From DAOUGC01 sp034429695 (GTDB lineage Bacteria > Chloroflexota > Anaerolineae > Anaerolineales > Anaerolineaceae), in NCBI GenBank assembly GCA_034429695.1, contig DAOUGC010000150.1, forward strand, positions 1 to 28,956: DNA of 28,956 nt, written 5' to 3'. Made by a program: the position numbers and the translations under genes. Positions 7,159 through 15,297 of this stretch are shown in pieces (position 1 is the first letter of the stretch; each line of letters opens with the position of its first letter). The notes beneath the pieces are model-generated. The model saw nothing but the letters and a program-made list of their open reading frames with translations. It made no database searches and had not been told where the DNA came from.

Positions 7159-8244
7159 TCACTTGCGGCCATAACGATAGTATGCGGCGCACACGCCCTC
7201 TGATGATACCATGGTGGCGCCAAGCGGGTTCTGGGGATTGCACAGCACACCAAAGGCCGGGCAGTCAACTGGTTTTTTCTGACCTTGCAGAATCTGTCCT
7301 GCGATGCACAGCTCAGATTCCTGGGTGCGGATGTCTTCCACACCAAAGCGGCGTTCCGCATCGTAGTCGGCGAATTCGGGGCGCAAACGCCAACCGCTCA
7401 TGGGGATCATGCCGATGCCGCGCCAGTTGCGGTCGCATGGCTCGTACACGGTGTTGATCATTTTCTGGGCAGCCACATTACCTTCGTAGGTCACCACGCG
7501 CTGGTAGGCGTTGTCCACCTGGCAGGCACCGGCTTCCAATTGACGCACATTCATCAAGATGCCCTGCACCAGATCGAGCGGTTCAAAACCGGTAACGGTG
7601 ATGGGGATTCCGTACTGACTGGCGATGGGGGGATATTCGTGGTAACCCATCACAGCGCATACGTGCCCGGCAGCCAGAAATCCCTGCACCCGGTTTTGGG
7701 GGGATGACAGAATGGCGTGCATGGCTGGCGGTACGCAAACCTGCGAGACGAGCACCGAATAATTTTTTATTCCCAGAGCGTGCGCCTGAACCACACTCAT
7801 TGCGTTGGGCGGGGCGGTGGTTTCAAAGCCGATGGCAAAGAAGACCACCTGTTTGTCGGGGTTCTCCTGTGCGAGTTTGACAGCATCCAGTGGGGAATAG
7901 ACCACCCGTACCTGCCCGCCAGCGGCTCGAACCGCAAACAGGTCCTGATGCGAGCCAGGGACGCGCAGCATATCACCGTATGAGGTGAAGATCACATCCG
8001 GCTGGGAGGCAACCGCCATGGCTTTGTCGATCAGTTCGAGCGAAGTCACACACACAGGGCAGCCGGGGCCGTGCACAAGTTCGATCCCGGGCGGCAGAAG
8101 CTGGTCGATACCGTAATGCAGGATCGAATGGGTTTGCCCGCCGCATATTTCCATGATGGTCCACGGGCGGGTGGTGATGCGCCGGATTTCGTCGATCACG
8201 CCTTTGACGAGTCGCTCGTCACGATATTCTTGAATGATTTGCAT
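7159..8244 (-). CDS. hypD: Hydrogenase maturation protein HypD
   Basis: HypD is the [4Fe-4S] scaffold that, with HypC, holds the Fe(CN)2CO unit while it is assembled. It has 361 residues, normal for the family. Motifs seen are EICGGQTHS with Cys34 (iron-coordination site), HGPGCPVCV with Cys62 and Cys65 (redox-active pair), GFETTAPPNAM in the middle, and a C-terminal block with the cluster cysteines including VDCPAFGVLC. The ATG at 8244 lies 2 bases after the hypC stop, so translation is coupled. Upstream start codons are unlikely because of the hypC coding region. The order C-D-E is the classic one. Confidence 0.97.
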   Translation of the reverse strand: MQIIQEYRDERLVKGVIDEIRRITTRPWTIMEICGGQTHSILHYGIDQLLPPGIELVHGPGCPVCVTSLELIDKAMAVASQPDVIFTSYGDMLRVPGSHQDLFAVRAAGGQVRVVYSPLDAVKLAQENPDKQVVFFAIGFETTAPPNAMSVVQAHALGIKNYSVLVSQVCVPPAMHAILSSPQNRVQGFLAAGHVCAVMGYHEYPPIASQYGIPITVTGFEPLDLVQGILMNVRQLEAGACQVDNAYQRVVTYEGNVAAQKMINTVYEPCDRNWRGIGMIPMSGWRLRPEFADYDAERRFGVEDIRTQESELCIAGQILQGQKKPVDCPAFGVLCNPQNPLGATMVSSEGVCAAYYRYGRK

Positions 8245-8246
8245 TG

Positions 8247-8492
8247 TTAGACCAGTTCTTCGTCGCCGTCCAGCGATAATTCACGCAGGATTTCGAGGGT
8301 GGCGTTGGCTTCTTCTTCAGACATGATATTGAGCGCAAAGCCGGCATGGATGATGGTGTAATCGCCAACGACGGCATCCGGCAGGGTTTCAAGGCAGGCT
8401 TCGCGGATCACGCCGCCAAAGTCAATTTTCCCCATGCGCAATCCATTACTCTGATAAATATCAACGATCTTTCCAGGTACGCCAAGGCACAT
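8247..8492 (-). CDS. hypC: Hydrogenase maturation chaperone HypC
   Basis: HypC binds HypD and then the large-subunit precursor, carrying the Fe(CN)2CO unit between them through its N-terminal cysteine. The 81-residue protein starts MCLGVPGKIVDI, so the essential Cys2 is there once the initiator Met is removed. The ATG at 8492 has a perfect GGAGG 5 bases upstream; longer readings of this frame run into hypF and lack the MCLGVPG start. The acidic C-terminus (DGDEELV) is common in the family. It lies 37 bases after hypF and 2 bases before hypD. Only one hypC-type gene is in the window, consistent with a single hydrogenase to serve. Confidence 0.96.
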   Translation of the reverse strand: MCLGVPGKIVDIYQSNGLRMGKIDFGGVIREACLETLPDAVVGDYTIIHAGFALNIMSEEEANATLEILRELSLDGDEELV

Positions 8493-8529
8493 ATTTCCTC
8501 CAGTGATAATGCTCGAATTAAAGCAGATT

Positions 8530-10815
8530 TTATTTGTTTCGTTGTTTCCAGGCCACAGCGGCCTGTCCAAGGGCGATGCCACCATCATTTGCCGGAACCA
8601 GATTATGCAAAAGAACCGTAAAGCCGGCGTTGCGCAGTAAGGTTACACCACGGGTGAGCAAAAGTTGATTTTGCCACACCCCTCCACTGAGCGCAACAGT
8701 GGAAATACCACCCTCGTCCCTGATCTGTTTGCACAACTCCAGACCAACCCAGGCAATGCTGTTGATGAAACGGGCAGCCAGCACCGGAACGGCAACACCG
8801 GTGCGCCAATCGGTGAGCATGGTTTGCCAAAGCGGCGCGGGGTCTATTGCGTCACCTTTGATGTCCAGTGGATATATGCCCGTTTCATGGGGATCTGCTG
8901 CCATTTCCAATTCGATTGCGGCCTGGCCCTCATACGTTGCATACTGGCAAATTCCCAAAAGCGATGATGCCGCATCGAACAATCGCCCCATGCTGGATGT
9001 CAGGGGTGCATTCAGGCTGCGTTCGATCTGTGCCGCCACAGCGTTGCGTTCCTCAGCGCATAAGGCTGCCACGGGTGGCAGGTCGGCTTCCCAATCCAGT
9101 CCGGCAGCCCGCAACTGTGCCAGGGCAAAGCGCGCCGGTTTGCGTGTGGCAGCATCTCCACCAGGAAGCGGTGTATATGCCAGGTGAAAGCGGCGCTGGT
9201 AGCTTTCATAACCACCCACCAGAACCTCTCCGCCCCAAATGGCGCGGTCAACACCCAGCCCGGTTCCATCAAAGCACAAACCAATTACCGGTTGATCCGA
9301 AGGCCAGTTGTTATCAAGCAGGCAGGAAGCCAGATGAGCGTGGTGGTGTTGCACCTCAATCAACGGCAAATTTTCATTTTCCGCCAGGGCATGGGCATGG
9401 CGGGTGGCAAGATAATCGGGATGCAGATCACATGCCACAAGACCAGGTTGCACCCTGAACAGGCGTTGATAATGCTCAATGCCTTCCTCAAAGGATCGCA
9501 GGGTCTCGTAGTTTTCCAGGTCGCCGATGTGATGGCTTATAAAGGCATAGCGATCACGGGTCAGGCAGAAGGTGTTTTTCAACTCAGCGCCAGTGGCGAG
9601 TATGGATGGCATCTCAAATGGCAGGGTGAGCGGGTCCGGGGCGTATCCACGCGCGCGCCGTAAAAGATAAGGTGCGTTAAATGCCACCCGTACCACCGAA
9701 TCATCCACGCGCATGTGAATGGGGCGGTCGTGCAGCAACCATGCATCCGCCAGACCTTGCAGGCGTTCATGGGCTTCGTCATCGCGGTACGCAATGGGTT
9801 CTTCGCTGAGATTGCCGCTGGTCATCACCAGCACCGCGGGAAAACCGGTTTCAGGCTCGGTAAGGAGCATATGCAGCGGAGTGTAGGGCAGCATGAAGCC
9901 CAGTGATCGCTGGCCGGGAGCCACGCCATCCACAATGGTGGAACCCGGATGTTTTTCGAGCAGGACAATGGGGTGTTGTTTGGATTGCAGCAGCACCGCT
10001 TCTTCCGCGCTGATTGCACAATGGGTGCTGATGGTGTGTAAATCAAATGCCATCAATGCGAACGGCTTGGCGCTGCGTTTCTTGCGTTCGCGCAGCGTGT
10101 CAACGGCGACAGGGTTGGTCGCATCACAGGCAAGGTGAAATCCACCCAGACCTTTGATTGCCAATATTTTGCCTTGTTGGAGCAACTGACGTGCCTTGCG
10201 AATGGCATCATCGCCATCGGTGCGTCCCGTGATTGTTTCCAGCCACACTTGTGGTCCGCACACCGGGCAGGCAGTGGGCTGGGCATGAAAGCGGCGGTCA
10301 AGCGGGTCGTGATACTCAGCCTCACACTGTGTGCACATGGGAAAGCCAGCCATGGTGGTCTTTGGCCGGTCGTAGGGAATGTCCTTGATGATGGTAAAAC
10401 GCGGACCGCAGTTTGTGCAATTGATGAACGGGTAACGGTATCGCCGGTCGGAGGGGTCAAACAACTCCCGTTGACAATCCGTGCAGATGGAGACATCGGG
10501 CGAGATGGGGATGAATTTGCCGGGTTGAGGTTGGCTTTCGAAAATCTGGAAGGCGGTATAACCGTTGGGCGGGGTTTCCTCACTGCTGAACTCATCAATG
10601 CGTGCCAGGGGCGGCGGTTGCGTTCGCAGTGTGGCTTCAAAGCGATCCAGACCAGCCGGTGAGCCGTTGAGTTCAATCTCAACACCGGCTGAAGTATTTC
10701 TTACCCAACCTGTGAGGTGGTTTTGAATGGCAAGACCGTAGACAAATGGGCGGAAACCCACTCCCTGAACAATCCCGCGCACCCGGATCTTTCGTCCGGC
10801 GACACTGGCGCTCAT
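8530..10815 (-). CDS. hypF: Carbamoyltransferase HypF
   Basis: HypF converts carbamoyl phosphate and ATP to carbamoyl-AMP and transfers the carbamoyl group to HypE. The 761 residues hold all domains in order. First comes acylphosphatase (about 8-93, VQGVGFRPFVYGL), then two zinc fingers (Cys111, 114, 133, 136 and Cys161, 164, 183, 186). A YrdC-like domain follows (about 205-390, KGLGGFHLACDA), and a Kae1-like domain (about 400-761) carries QHHHAHLASCLL and LSGGVWQNQLLL. I prefer the ATG at 10815: AAAGG sits 6 bases before it but directly abuts the ATG at 10821. Both positions are within a few bases of the hypB stop at 10818, so translation is coupled. Confidence 0.96.
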   Translation of the reverse strand: MSASVAGRKIRVRGIVQGVGFRPFVYGLAIQNHLTGWVRNTSAGVEIELNGSPAGLDRFEATLRTQPPPLARIDEFSSEETPPNGYTAFQIFESQPQPGKFIPISPDVSICTDCQRELFDPSDRRYRYPFINCTNCGPRFTIIKDIPYDRPKTTMAGFPMCTQCEAEYHDPLDRRFHAQPTACPVCGPQVWLETITGRTDGDDAIRKARQLLQQGKILAIKGLGGFHLACDATNPVAVDTLRERKKRSAKPFALMAFDLHTISTHCAISAEEAVLLQSKQHPIVLLEKHPGSTIVDGVAPGQRSLGFMLPYTPLHMLLTEPETGFPAVLVMTSGNLSEEPIAYRDDEAHERLQGLADAWLLHDRPIHMRVDDSVVRVAFNAPYLLRRARGYAPDPLTLPFEMPSILATGAELKNTFCLTRDRYAFISHHIGDLENYETLRSFEEGIEHYQRLFRVQPGLVACDLHPDYLATRHAHALAENENLPLIEVQHHHAHLASCLLDNNWPSDQPVIGLCFDGTGLGVDRAIWGGEVLVGGYESYQRRFHLAYTPLPGGDAATRKPARFALAQLRAAGLDWEADLPPVAALCAEERNAVAAQIERSLNAPLTSSMGRLFDAASSLLGICQYATYEGQAAIELEMAADPHETGIYPLDIKGDAIDPAPLWQTMLTDWRTGVAVPVLAARFINSIAWVGLELCKQIRDEGGISTVALSGGVWQNQLLLTRGVTLLRNAGFTVLLHNLVPANDGGIALGQAAVAWKQRNK

Positions 10816-10817
10816 GC

Positions 10818-11501
10818 TCATCCTTTGGATTGAACGGTTTTTCTGCCCTCTGTTTGCTTAACCAGCCATTCTGCCCATGCGTCAATCCCCTCACCGGTTT
10901 TGGAGGAAATGGTAAAGGTAACCAGTCCGGGGTTGAGCATTTCCACTCCCTGACGGAAGTAATCCATGTTAAACGGGACGTAGGGTAGCAGGTCGATTTT
11001 GTTGATCAGAAGCACGGAAAGACCGCGATAGATGTTGGGGTACTTGTAAGGTTTGTCATCACCTTCCGGGATGGAAGCGATGAGGACATTGACATGAGTG
11101 CCGAGGTTGAAGGCAGCCGGGCAGATCAGATTGCCGACATTTTCAACCACCAGCATATCCAGCTCTTCCAGTGGAAGTTGATCGATGCCGGTGGAGAACA
11201 TGACGGCATCCAGGTGGCAATCGCCGCCGGTATTGATCTGGACGGCGGGCATCCCAGCCGCCAGCACCTTGTCTGCATCAATGGTGACCGGTGCGGTGTC
11301 GCCCTCAACCACGCCCAGTTTCAAACGTGGGCTGAGCGCCTGAATGGTCTTAAGAATGGTGCTGGTCTTGCCCGCTCCGGGTGAAGCCATCAGGTTGATC
11401 GAAAATACACCAGCGCGATCAAGACGGGCGCGATTTTGGGCCGCCAACTGGTCATTGGCGTCCATGATTTTCTCGATGACGGTCACACGGGTGTTTGACA
11501 T
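10818..11501 (-). CDS. hypB: Hydrogenase nickel-insertion GTPase HypB
   Basis: HypB is the SIMIBI-class GTPase that works with HypA to load nickel into the large subunit. It has 227 residues with the P-loop ASPGAGKTS (39-47), the VEGDTAP switch region, and NTGGDCHLDA with Cys95-His96, the dimer-interface metal site. LINKIDLLPY is the base-specificity motif. The His-rich or CXXCGC N-terminal nickel stores of some HypB proteins are absent, so it should not act as a nickel reservoir. The start ATG at 11501 follows GGAGAAG and is separated from the hypA stop by a single base. Confidence 0.96.
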   Translation of the reverse strand: MSNTRVTVIEKIMDANDQLAAQNRARLDRAGVFSINLMASPGAGKTSTILKTIQALSPRLKLGVVEGDTAPVTIDADKVLAAGMPAVQINTGGDCHLDAVMFSTGIDQLPLEELDMLVVENVGNLICPAAFNLGTHVNVLIASIPEGDDKPYKYPNIYRGLSVLLINKIDLLPYVPFNMDYFRQGVEMLNPGLVTFTISSKTGEGIDAWAEWLVKQTEGRKTVQSKG

Positions 11502-11502
11502 A

Positions 11503-11853
11503 TTACTTCTCCGATTTTTCGATTTCGATGCTGTCCAGCCAGAATTCTTCTCCGGCGATAACCTTTACATTGGCGCTGGCACATTGTGGGCACACCCTTA
11601 ATTCATCCAGTTCATATTCTGTATGGCACTCATTACATGCCATGCGGGCAGGGGTGCGGGTGAAATGCAACCTGGCTCCGGCGCAAATGGTGTTGGCGCT
11701 GATGATGTCCCAGTAAAACTGAACTGAATCATCCACAATACTGGACAGGCGGCCCATGACGATGTGAATATCGGTGACTTTTGTGGCTTCTGCCTGCAAC
11801 GCATGGCGGACGGCAATGGAGAGGATGTTTTCAGTTACAGATAACTCATGCAT
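11503..11853 (-). CDS. hypA: Hydrogenase nickel chaperone HypA
   Basis: HypA is a zinc-containing nickel metallochaperone. It hands nickel to the large subunit precursor after HypC/HypD deliver the iron unit. The 116-residue protein begins MHELSVTENI, so the nickel-binding N-terminal Met-His is intact. The structural zinc site is Cys73-x2-Cys76 (ACNECHTEY) and Cys88-x2-Cys91 (VCPQCAS). It is the first gene of the tightly packed hypABFCDE operon. No good Shine-Dalgarno sequence precedes the ATG at 11853. Instead TATAAT lies just 6 bases upstream, which may indicate a leaderless mRNA. Confidence 0.96.
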   Translation of the reverse strand: MHELSVTENILSIAVRHALQAEATKVTDIHIVMGRLSSIVDDSVQFYWDIISANTICAGARLHFTRTPARMACNECHTEYELDELRVCPQCASANVKVIAGEEFWLDSIEIEKSEK

Positions 11854-11859
11854 GCCTGT

Positions 11860-11865
11860 ATTATA
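11860..11865 (-). promoter_or_regulatory. Consensus -10 box directly before hypA
   Basis: TATAAT on the minus strand (11865-11860) with 6 bases to the hypA ATG; no good -35 is seen at 17 bases (GGTTTT). If used, transcription would start at or within a base or two of the start codon, giving a leaderless message. The 65-70 bases upstream are AT-rich. Confidence 0.45.
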
Positions 11866-11932
11866 CTACCAGGGAGGAAAGCAAAACCTATAATAAGTGT
11901 CATAATTATCAGATTATTAATGTAACCGATGG

Positions 11933-11962
11933 CACAAAAAACCTCACCCAACCGGGTGAGGT
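11933..11962 (-). terminator. Intrinsic terminator after the cNMP-domain gene
   Basis: ACCTCACCC-N4-GGGTGAGGT (11941-11962) is followed on the minus strand by a run of six T (11940-11935). It lies 21 bases after the stop of the gene at 11984-12484 and separates the hydrogenase transcript from the hyp operon, which therefore needs its own promoter. Confidence 0.88.
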
Positions 11963-11983
11963 GTGTTCTTTTTCGATTGTGAT

Positions 11984-12484
11984 TCAAACCATCAAATCAT
12001 CATCACTGTTATGTGTGCATTGAATGAGTAAATTGTATAAGTGCAGGCGGGTGGTCAACAAGTGACTGGCAATCACATTGGTCATTCTCTTCATTATAAT
12101 ATAGCCCATATCGTAATCCTGATCACACAGGCGGCGCATGCCTTCGCCGTCCAACACCACCACGCGCGTTGGGCAAACGGTTACTGCCTCAGCAGTGCGA
12201 TGATGCACGTAATTGGTCAGGCTGGACCAACCGACGATGTCCAAAGGATCGGCAGTGAAGATGGTGACCGGCCCAAACGAGGGGACATAGGAGTGGAGCT
12301 CCACCTGGCCCTCAAGGATGATGTACAGATCCGCCGCGCGTTCACCCTCACGGAAAAGCATTTCGCCTGCCTCATAGTTCGCGAAATGCGCAATGGTCGC
12401 CAGGCGTTCAAGACTCTGCGGCTTGAGTTCCAGAAACCACGGGATGGTTTGCAAACAACGGATGATATCGGCGGTTTGGTACAT
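11984..12484 (-). CDS. Stand-alone cyclic nucleotide-binding (Crp-type) domain protein, no HTH
   Basis: This is a 166-residue protein made almost only of a cNMP-binding beta-barrel: IPWFLELKPQSLERLATIAHFANYEAGEMLFREGERAADLYIILEGQVEL, then DIVGWSSL in place of the phosphate-binding cassette. The canonical cassette (GE-x-A-L-x2-x-RAATV) is altered to IVGWSSLTNYVHHRTAEAVTV, with the Arg shifted, so cAMP binding is doubtful. The protein ends after the dimerisation helix and has no helix-turn-helix, so it is not a DNA-binding regulator by itself. GAGG lies 4 bases before the ATG at 12484. It is downstream of the hydrogenase protease gene on the same strand and just before a terminator. A role as a ligand sensor or protein-protein adaptor for the hydrogenase is inference. 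Confidence 0.85.
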   Translation of the reverse strand: MYQTADIIRCLQTIPWFLELKPQSLERLATIAHFANYEAGEMLFREGERAADLYIILEGQVELHSYVPSFGPVTIFTADPLDIVGWSSLTNYVHHRTAEAVTVCPTRVVVLDGEGMRRLCDQDYDMGYIIMKRMTNVIASHLLTTRLHLYNLLIQCTHNSDDDLMV

Positions 12485-12625
12485 GTAGCCTCTTTGAGCC
12501 CACGATGATGGCAGTACATTTTATTTTTATTTCAAAATTGTTTTTGACTGCATACCGGAATGGTTTGGTCTATTATTGTTTTATCATTTATGAATGTTGT
12601 CTAGAAGTGTTATCCATCCTAACTC

Positions 12626-12643
12626 TTTTGAAAATTGTCACAG
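12626..12643. promoter_or_regulatory. Degenerate Rex-like site upstream of the cNMP-domain gene
   Basis: TTTTGAAAATTGTCACAG matches 11 of the 14 fixed positions of the Rex consensus TTGTGAA-N4-TTCACAA. It lies in the 187-base intergenic stretch between the protease gene and the cNMP-domain gene. It is a weak match compared with the site at 22961-22978. I see no clear promoter or terminator in this AT-rich stretch. Confidence 0.25.
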
Positions 12644-12671
12644 GCTTTGATCAGCATGTCATGCATGTGAA

Positions 12672-13169
12672 TCATGCTTCAATCCACTTGATGATCTCCT
12701 CCGCTGCCATATCTGCCAGTTCATTGGTTCGTTCCGATAGCTTGCGGGAAAACTGGAAGGAATATCCTCTCACCGAGACCAGCAAACATTGCGGACGGGC
12801 GTCATACAACCTGTTCATGATCTCGACCAGTGATTGCGGGGTGAGATGGTGAGTTAATGGTGAGTTCTGAAATCGGGCGGTCACTTCCTGGATGTTAACT
12901 TCAAGCGGAACAGCGCCGGTATGTGCGTCAATAAAACAAACCCGTTCAAAGGCAGCCAGTTCATCCGCCATTTCCGGCATCAATTGCAGGCGAAACATCA
13001 AGTCGGGGTTCTCACCGGCTGGTTCAAAGGTGTCCACCACCAACTCATCCTCCTGGTCGTTTGGCACAGGTCGGTGGTAGTGGCGGGCAATACGTGCAAG
13101 CACATGCCAAGCCACGCCGTCATCTTCACGGTCAAGGTTGCCGTAACCAAAGATCAGGGTCTTTTTCAT
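12672..13169 (-). CDS. [NiFe] hydrogenase maturation protease (HyaD/HybD/HoxW family)
   Basis: This endopeptidase clips the C-terminal tail from the large subunit after nickel has been inserted. The 165-residue protein starts MKKTLIFGYGNLDREDDGVAW, the family signature with the acidic nickel-sensing residue in DREDDG. The second acidic ligand is in VCFIDAHTG, and the third ligand His is in LTHHLTPQSLVEIMN. An insert around FEPAGENPDLM distinguishes it from short HybD. The ATG at 13169 gives the family start; a longer reading from 13205 adds 12 unconserved residues. It follows the large subunit gene after a 106-base gap holding a strong hairpin, so its level is probably set below that of the subunits. 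Confidence 0.93.
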   Translation of the reverse strand: MKKTLIFGYGNLDREDDGVAWHVLARIARHYHRPVPNDQEDELVVDTFEPAGENPDLMFRLQLMPEMADELAAFERVCFIDAHTGAVPLEVNIQEVTARFQNSPLTHHLTPQSLVEIMNRLYDARPQCLLVSVRGYSFQFSRKLSERTNELADMAAEEIIKWIEA

Positions 13170-13187
13170 AAGAAAACCGTTCCTGTT

Positions 13188-13244
13188 CACAAAAGACTTC
13201 ACCACAGAAAGCAGCGTTGTTCAGGCGTGCCTTCTGTGGTGAAG
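13188..13244 (-). terminator. Strong hairpin between large subunit and protease genes (attenuator-like)
   Basis: Two perfect 13-base arms, CTTCACCACAGAA (13197-13209) and TTCTGTGGTGAAG (13232-13244), enclose a 22-base loop. On the minus strand the stem is followed by TCTTTTGTG. It lies 31 bases after the large-subunit stop. It could be a leaky terminator that lowers protease expression, or an mRNA 3'-end stabiliser. Confidence 0.7.
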
Positions 13245-13275
13245 GTTAATCCGTATCTAAATCCGTGCGTACAAA

Positions 13276-14703
13276 TCAGTCGCGGCGCAGGGTCTGAACA
13301 ATATTACCCTGTGGATCTTCGACATCGATGATGATCGGCATCTGGCCGATGGCATGTGTCGAGCAGGACAGACAGGGGTCGTGAGCGCGCACAGCGGCTT
13401 CCACGCGGTTCAACAGGCCTTCGTGGACCTCAGGACCGGTGATGTAGGTTTTGGCAACGCTGTCAACGGCGGTGCTCATTGCCCAGTTATTGTGGCCTGT
13501 GGAAACGATCAGATTGACGCGTTCGACCTGGCCGTTGGGTTTCACCCAGTAATGGTGAATGAGCGTGCCGCGCGGGGCTTCGATGATGCCAACACCCTGA
13601 CCCTGGAAGTTCTGGCGTGTGTTGAGGATGTCCTTCGAGAGAATATCGGGGTCATCCAGCAACTGTCCGACTCGCTCGATGGCGTACAGGGTTTCAATCA
13701 GGCGGGCCAGGTGGTAGTGCAGGGTGTTGCCAACCGGCTTGCCGTTGTTCATGGCCTTCCACTGTTTGTGCTCTTCATTGGCGAGCGGGGTGTGGATGCA
13801 ATCTGAAGCATTCAGGCGTCCGAGGGGACCCACGCGATACACGCCGCCGGGATAGCCCAGCTTTTTGTAATATGGGAACTTGAGGTACGACCAGGACTCA
13901 ACGTGCTCGGCGATATAGTCCAGGTAATTGGCCCCGTCGAAGTGCTCCAACTCCACGCCTTCGCGATCAATCAGGCGCAGATCACCGTCATACAGTTCCA
14001 GACCGTTCTGCGGAGAGATAAGGCCCATATAGCCAGACTGCAGCACAGCGAAGCGGTTGATATCATCAGCATTAGCCTCAGCCCACTGTTTCATCAACGC
14101 CAGGCCGATCTGTGTGGTGGCGATGGCTTCAGCAATACCGGCGCGGATGGTGTCGCGTTCTCCAGCGGAGAGAGCTTTGTTGACGCCGCCAGGAACTGCG
14201 AAAACAGGATGTACGCGGCGGCCACCCAGGGTTTGGATGATCTCCTGGCCAAATTTGCGAAGATTGACAGCTTTGAGAGCCAGCTCTGGGTTGGCACCGA
14301 TGATGCCCACCACGTTGCGAATGGCAGGGTCAGCATCCCAGCCGAGCAGCAGGTCAGGGCCTGCCAGCTCGAAGAAATGCATGCCGTGGCTTTGAATGAT
14401 CTGGCCCATGTGCATCAGCTCGCGCAGCAGCGAGGCTGGGCGGGGCGGGGGAGCGCCCACCACAACATCAGCAGTCTTGGCGGCAGCCAGGTGATGGCTG
14501 ACCGGGCAAATACCGCAGATGCGCGGGGTGATCATGGGCATTTCAAACACCATGCGGCCTTCGCAGAATTTCTCAAAACCACGAAACTCATTCACGTGCA
14601 GGTAGGCGTGGTCCACCTTGCCTTCATCGGTCATTCGAATGGTGATTTTGGCGTGGCCTTCAATGCGGGTTACGGGTTCGATCGTGATCTTTTGGGATAC
14701 CAT
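13276..14703 (-). CDS. hoxH: [NiFe] hydrogenase large (catalytic) subunit, group 3-like HoxH/HydL
   Basis: This is the catalytic subunit holding the NiFe(CN)2CO centre; it interconverts H2 with protons and electrons in the cytoplasm. It has 475 residues. The L1 motif is RICGICPVSHH with Cys63 and Cys66, and the L2 motif is DPCLSCSTH with Cys444, Cys447 and His450. The 25-residue tail after His450 should be removed by the downstream protease. EPVTRIEGHAKI is the conserved opening. DPCLSCSTHAIGQMP and the cytosolic partners point to group 3 (3c/3d-like), and no Tat or membrane partner is seen. I chose ATG at 14703 with GGTGGAG upstream; GTG at 14718 lies inside that ribosome site. The small subunit gene ends 25 bases before it. 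Confidence 0.95.
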   Translation of the reverse strand: MVSQKITIEPVTRIEGHAKITIRMTDEGKVDHAYLHVNEFRGFEKFCEGRMVFEMPMITPRICGICPVSHHLAAAKTADVVVGAPPPRPASLLRELMHMGQIIQSHGMHFFELAGPDLLLGWDADPAIRNVVGIIGANPELALKAVNLRKFGQEIIQTLGGRRVHPVFAVPGGVNKALSAGERDTIRAGIAEAIATTQIGLALMKQWAEANADDINRFAVLQSGYMGLISPQNGLELYDGDLRLIDREGVELEHFDGANYLDYIAEHVESWSYLKFPYYKKLGYPGGVYRVGPLGRLNASDCIHTPLANEEHKQWKAMNNGKPVGNTLHYHLARLIETLYAIERVGQLLDDPDILSKDILNTRQNFQGQGVGIIEAPRGTLIHHYWVKPNGQVERVNLIVSTGHNNWAMSTAVDSVAKTYITGPEVHEGLLNRVEAAVRAHDPCLSCSTHAIGQMPIIIDVEDPQGNIVQTLRRD

Positions 14704-14728
14704 AATAGATTTCTCCACCTATCCGGGA

Positions 14729-15271
14729 CTAATGCCAGTGCAGAAGGTCGTCCTTCAGCTCGGGTTTGCGTCCCTGTGCCAGTTCGCTCAATACATAATA
14801 AATGACATCCGCATTGGGAGGGCAGCCGGGAACAAACACATCCACGGGCACCACTTCGCTGACCGCACGAACCTTGGTCATAACAGCCAGTTCGGGGTCA
14901 TCGGGTATGCGTCCACTTTCGTCAACACTTTCAGCTTCCACATACGCGCGACGCAGGGTTTCTTCGATGGTGAAGAAATTGCGCATGGCGGGGACCCCGC
15001 CGAATACAGCGCAATCGCCGAGTGCCACCAAAATTTTACAGCGCTTGCGCATACGGTGGGCAACTTCTTCGTTTGAGGTGTTATTGATACCGCCTTCGAG
15101 CACACCAACATCCACACCGGTGGCATCCGGTTCTTTGAGGTCAGTAATGGGAGTGGCACGAATGTCGGTGAGTTCAGCGATGGTGACAATGCGCTCATCG
15201 ATGTCGAGCAACGACATGTGGCAACCAGCGCAGCCGCACATCCAATCAGATGAAATTTTTGGTTTTGCCAT
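14729..15271 (-). CDS. hoxY: [NiFe] hydrogenase small subunit, HoxY/HydS-like
   Basis: The small subunit passes electrons between the NiFe site and the diaphorase part. The short 180-residue form, with one cluster only, is typical of bidirectional NAD(P)-linked enzymes. The proximal [4Fe-4S] ligands are visible: MCGCAGCHMS with Cys14 and Cys17, GDCAVFGG with Cys87, and VPGCPPNAD with Cys150. Cys12 is an extra cysteine next to the motif. There is no twin-arginine signal peptide, so the enzyme stays in the cytoplasm. AGGAGAA precedes the ATG at 15271. It lies between the NuoG-like gene and the large subunit in one operon. Confidence 0.94.
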   Translation of the reverse strand: MAKPKISSDWMCGCAGCHMSLLDIDERIVTIAELTDIRATPITDLKEPDATGVDVGVLEGGINNTSNEEVAHRMRKRCKILVALGDCAVFGGVPAMRNFFTIEETLRRAYVEAESVDESGRIPDDPELAVMTKVRAVSEVVPVDVFVPGCPPNADVIYYVLSELAQGRKPELKDDLLHWH

Positions 15272-15297
15272 GAGTTCTCCTTATCTACCGCTATTGC

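Noticed and set aside
12505..12852. 115-codon plus-strand frame covering the 12485-12671 gap
   Set aside because: The part in the gap is AT-rich with no ribosome site, and the rest is antisense to the protease gene.
13903..14805. Long open frame antisense to the hydrogenase large subunit (300 codons)
   Set aside because: It overlaps a certain gene on the other strand and shows no domain; a chance frame in codon-biased DNA.
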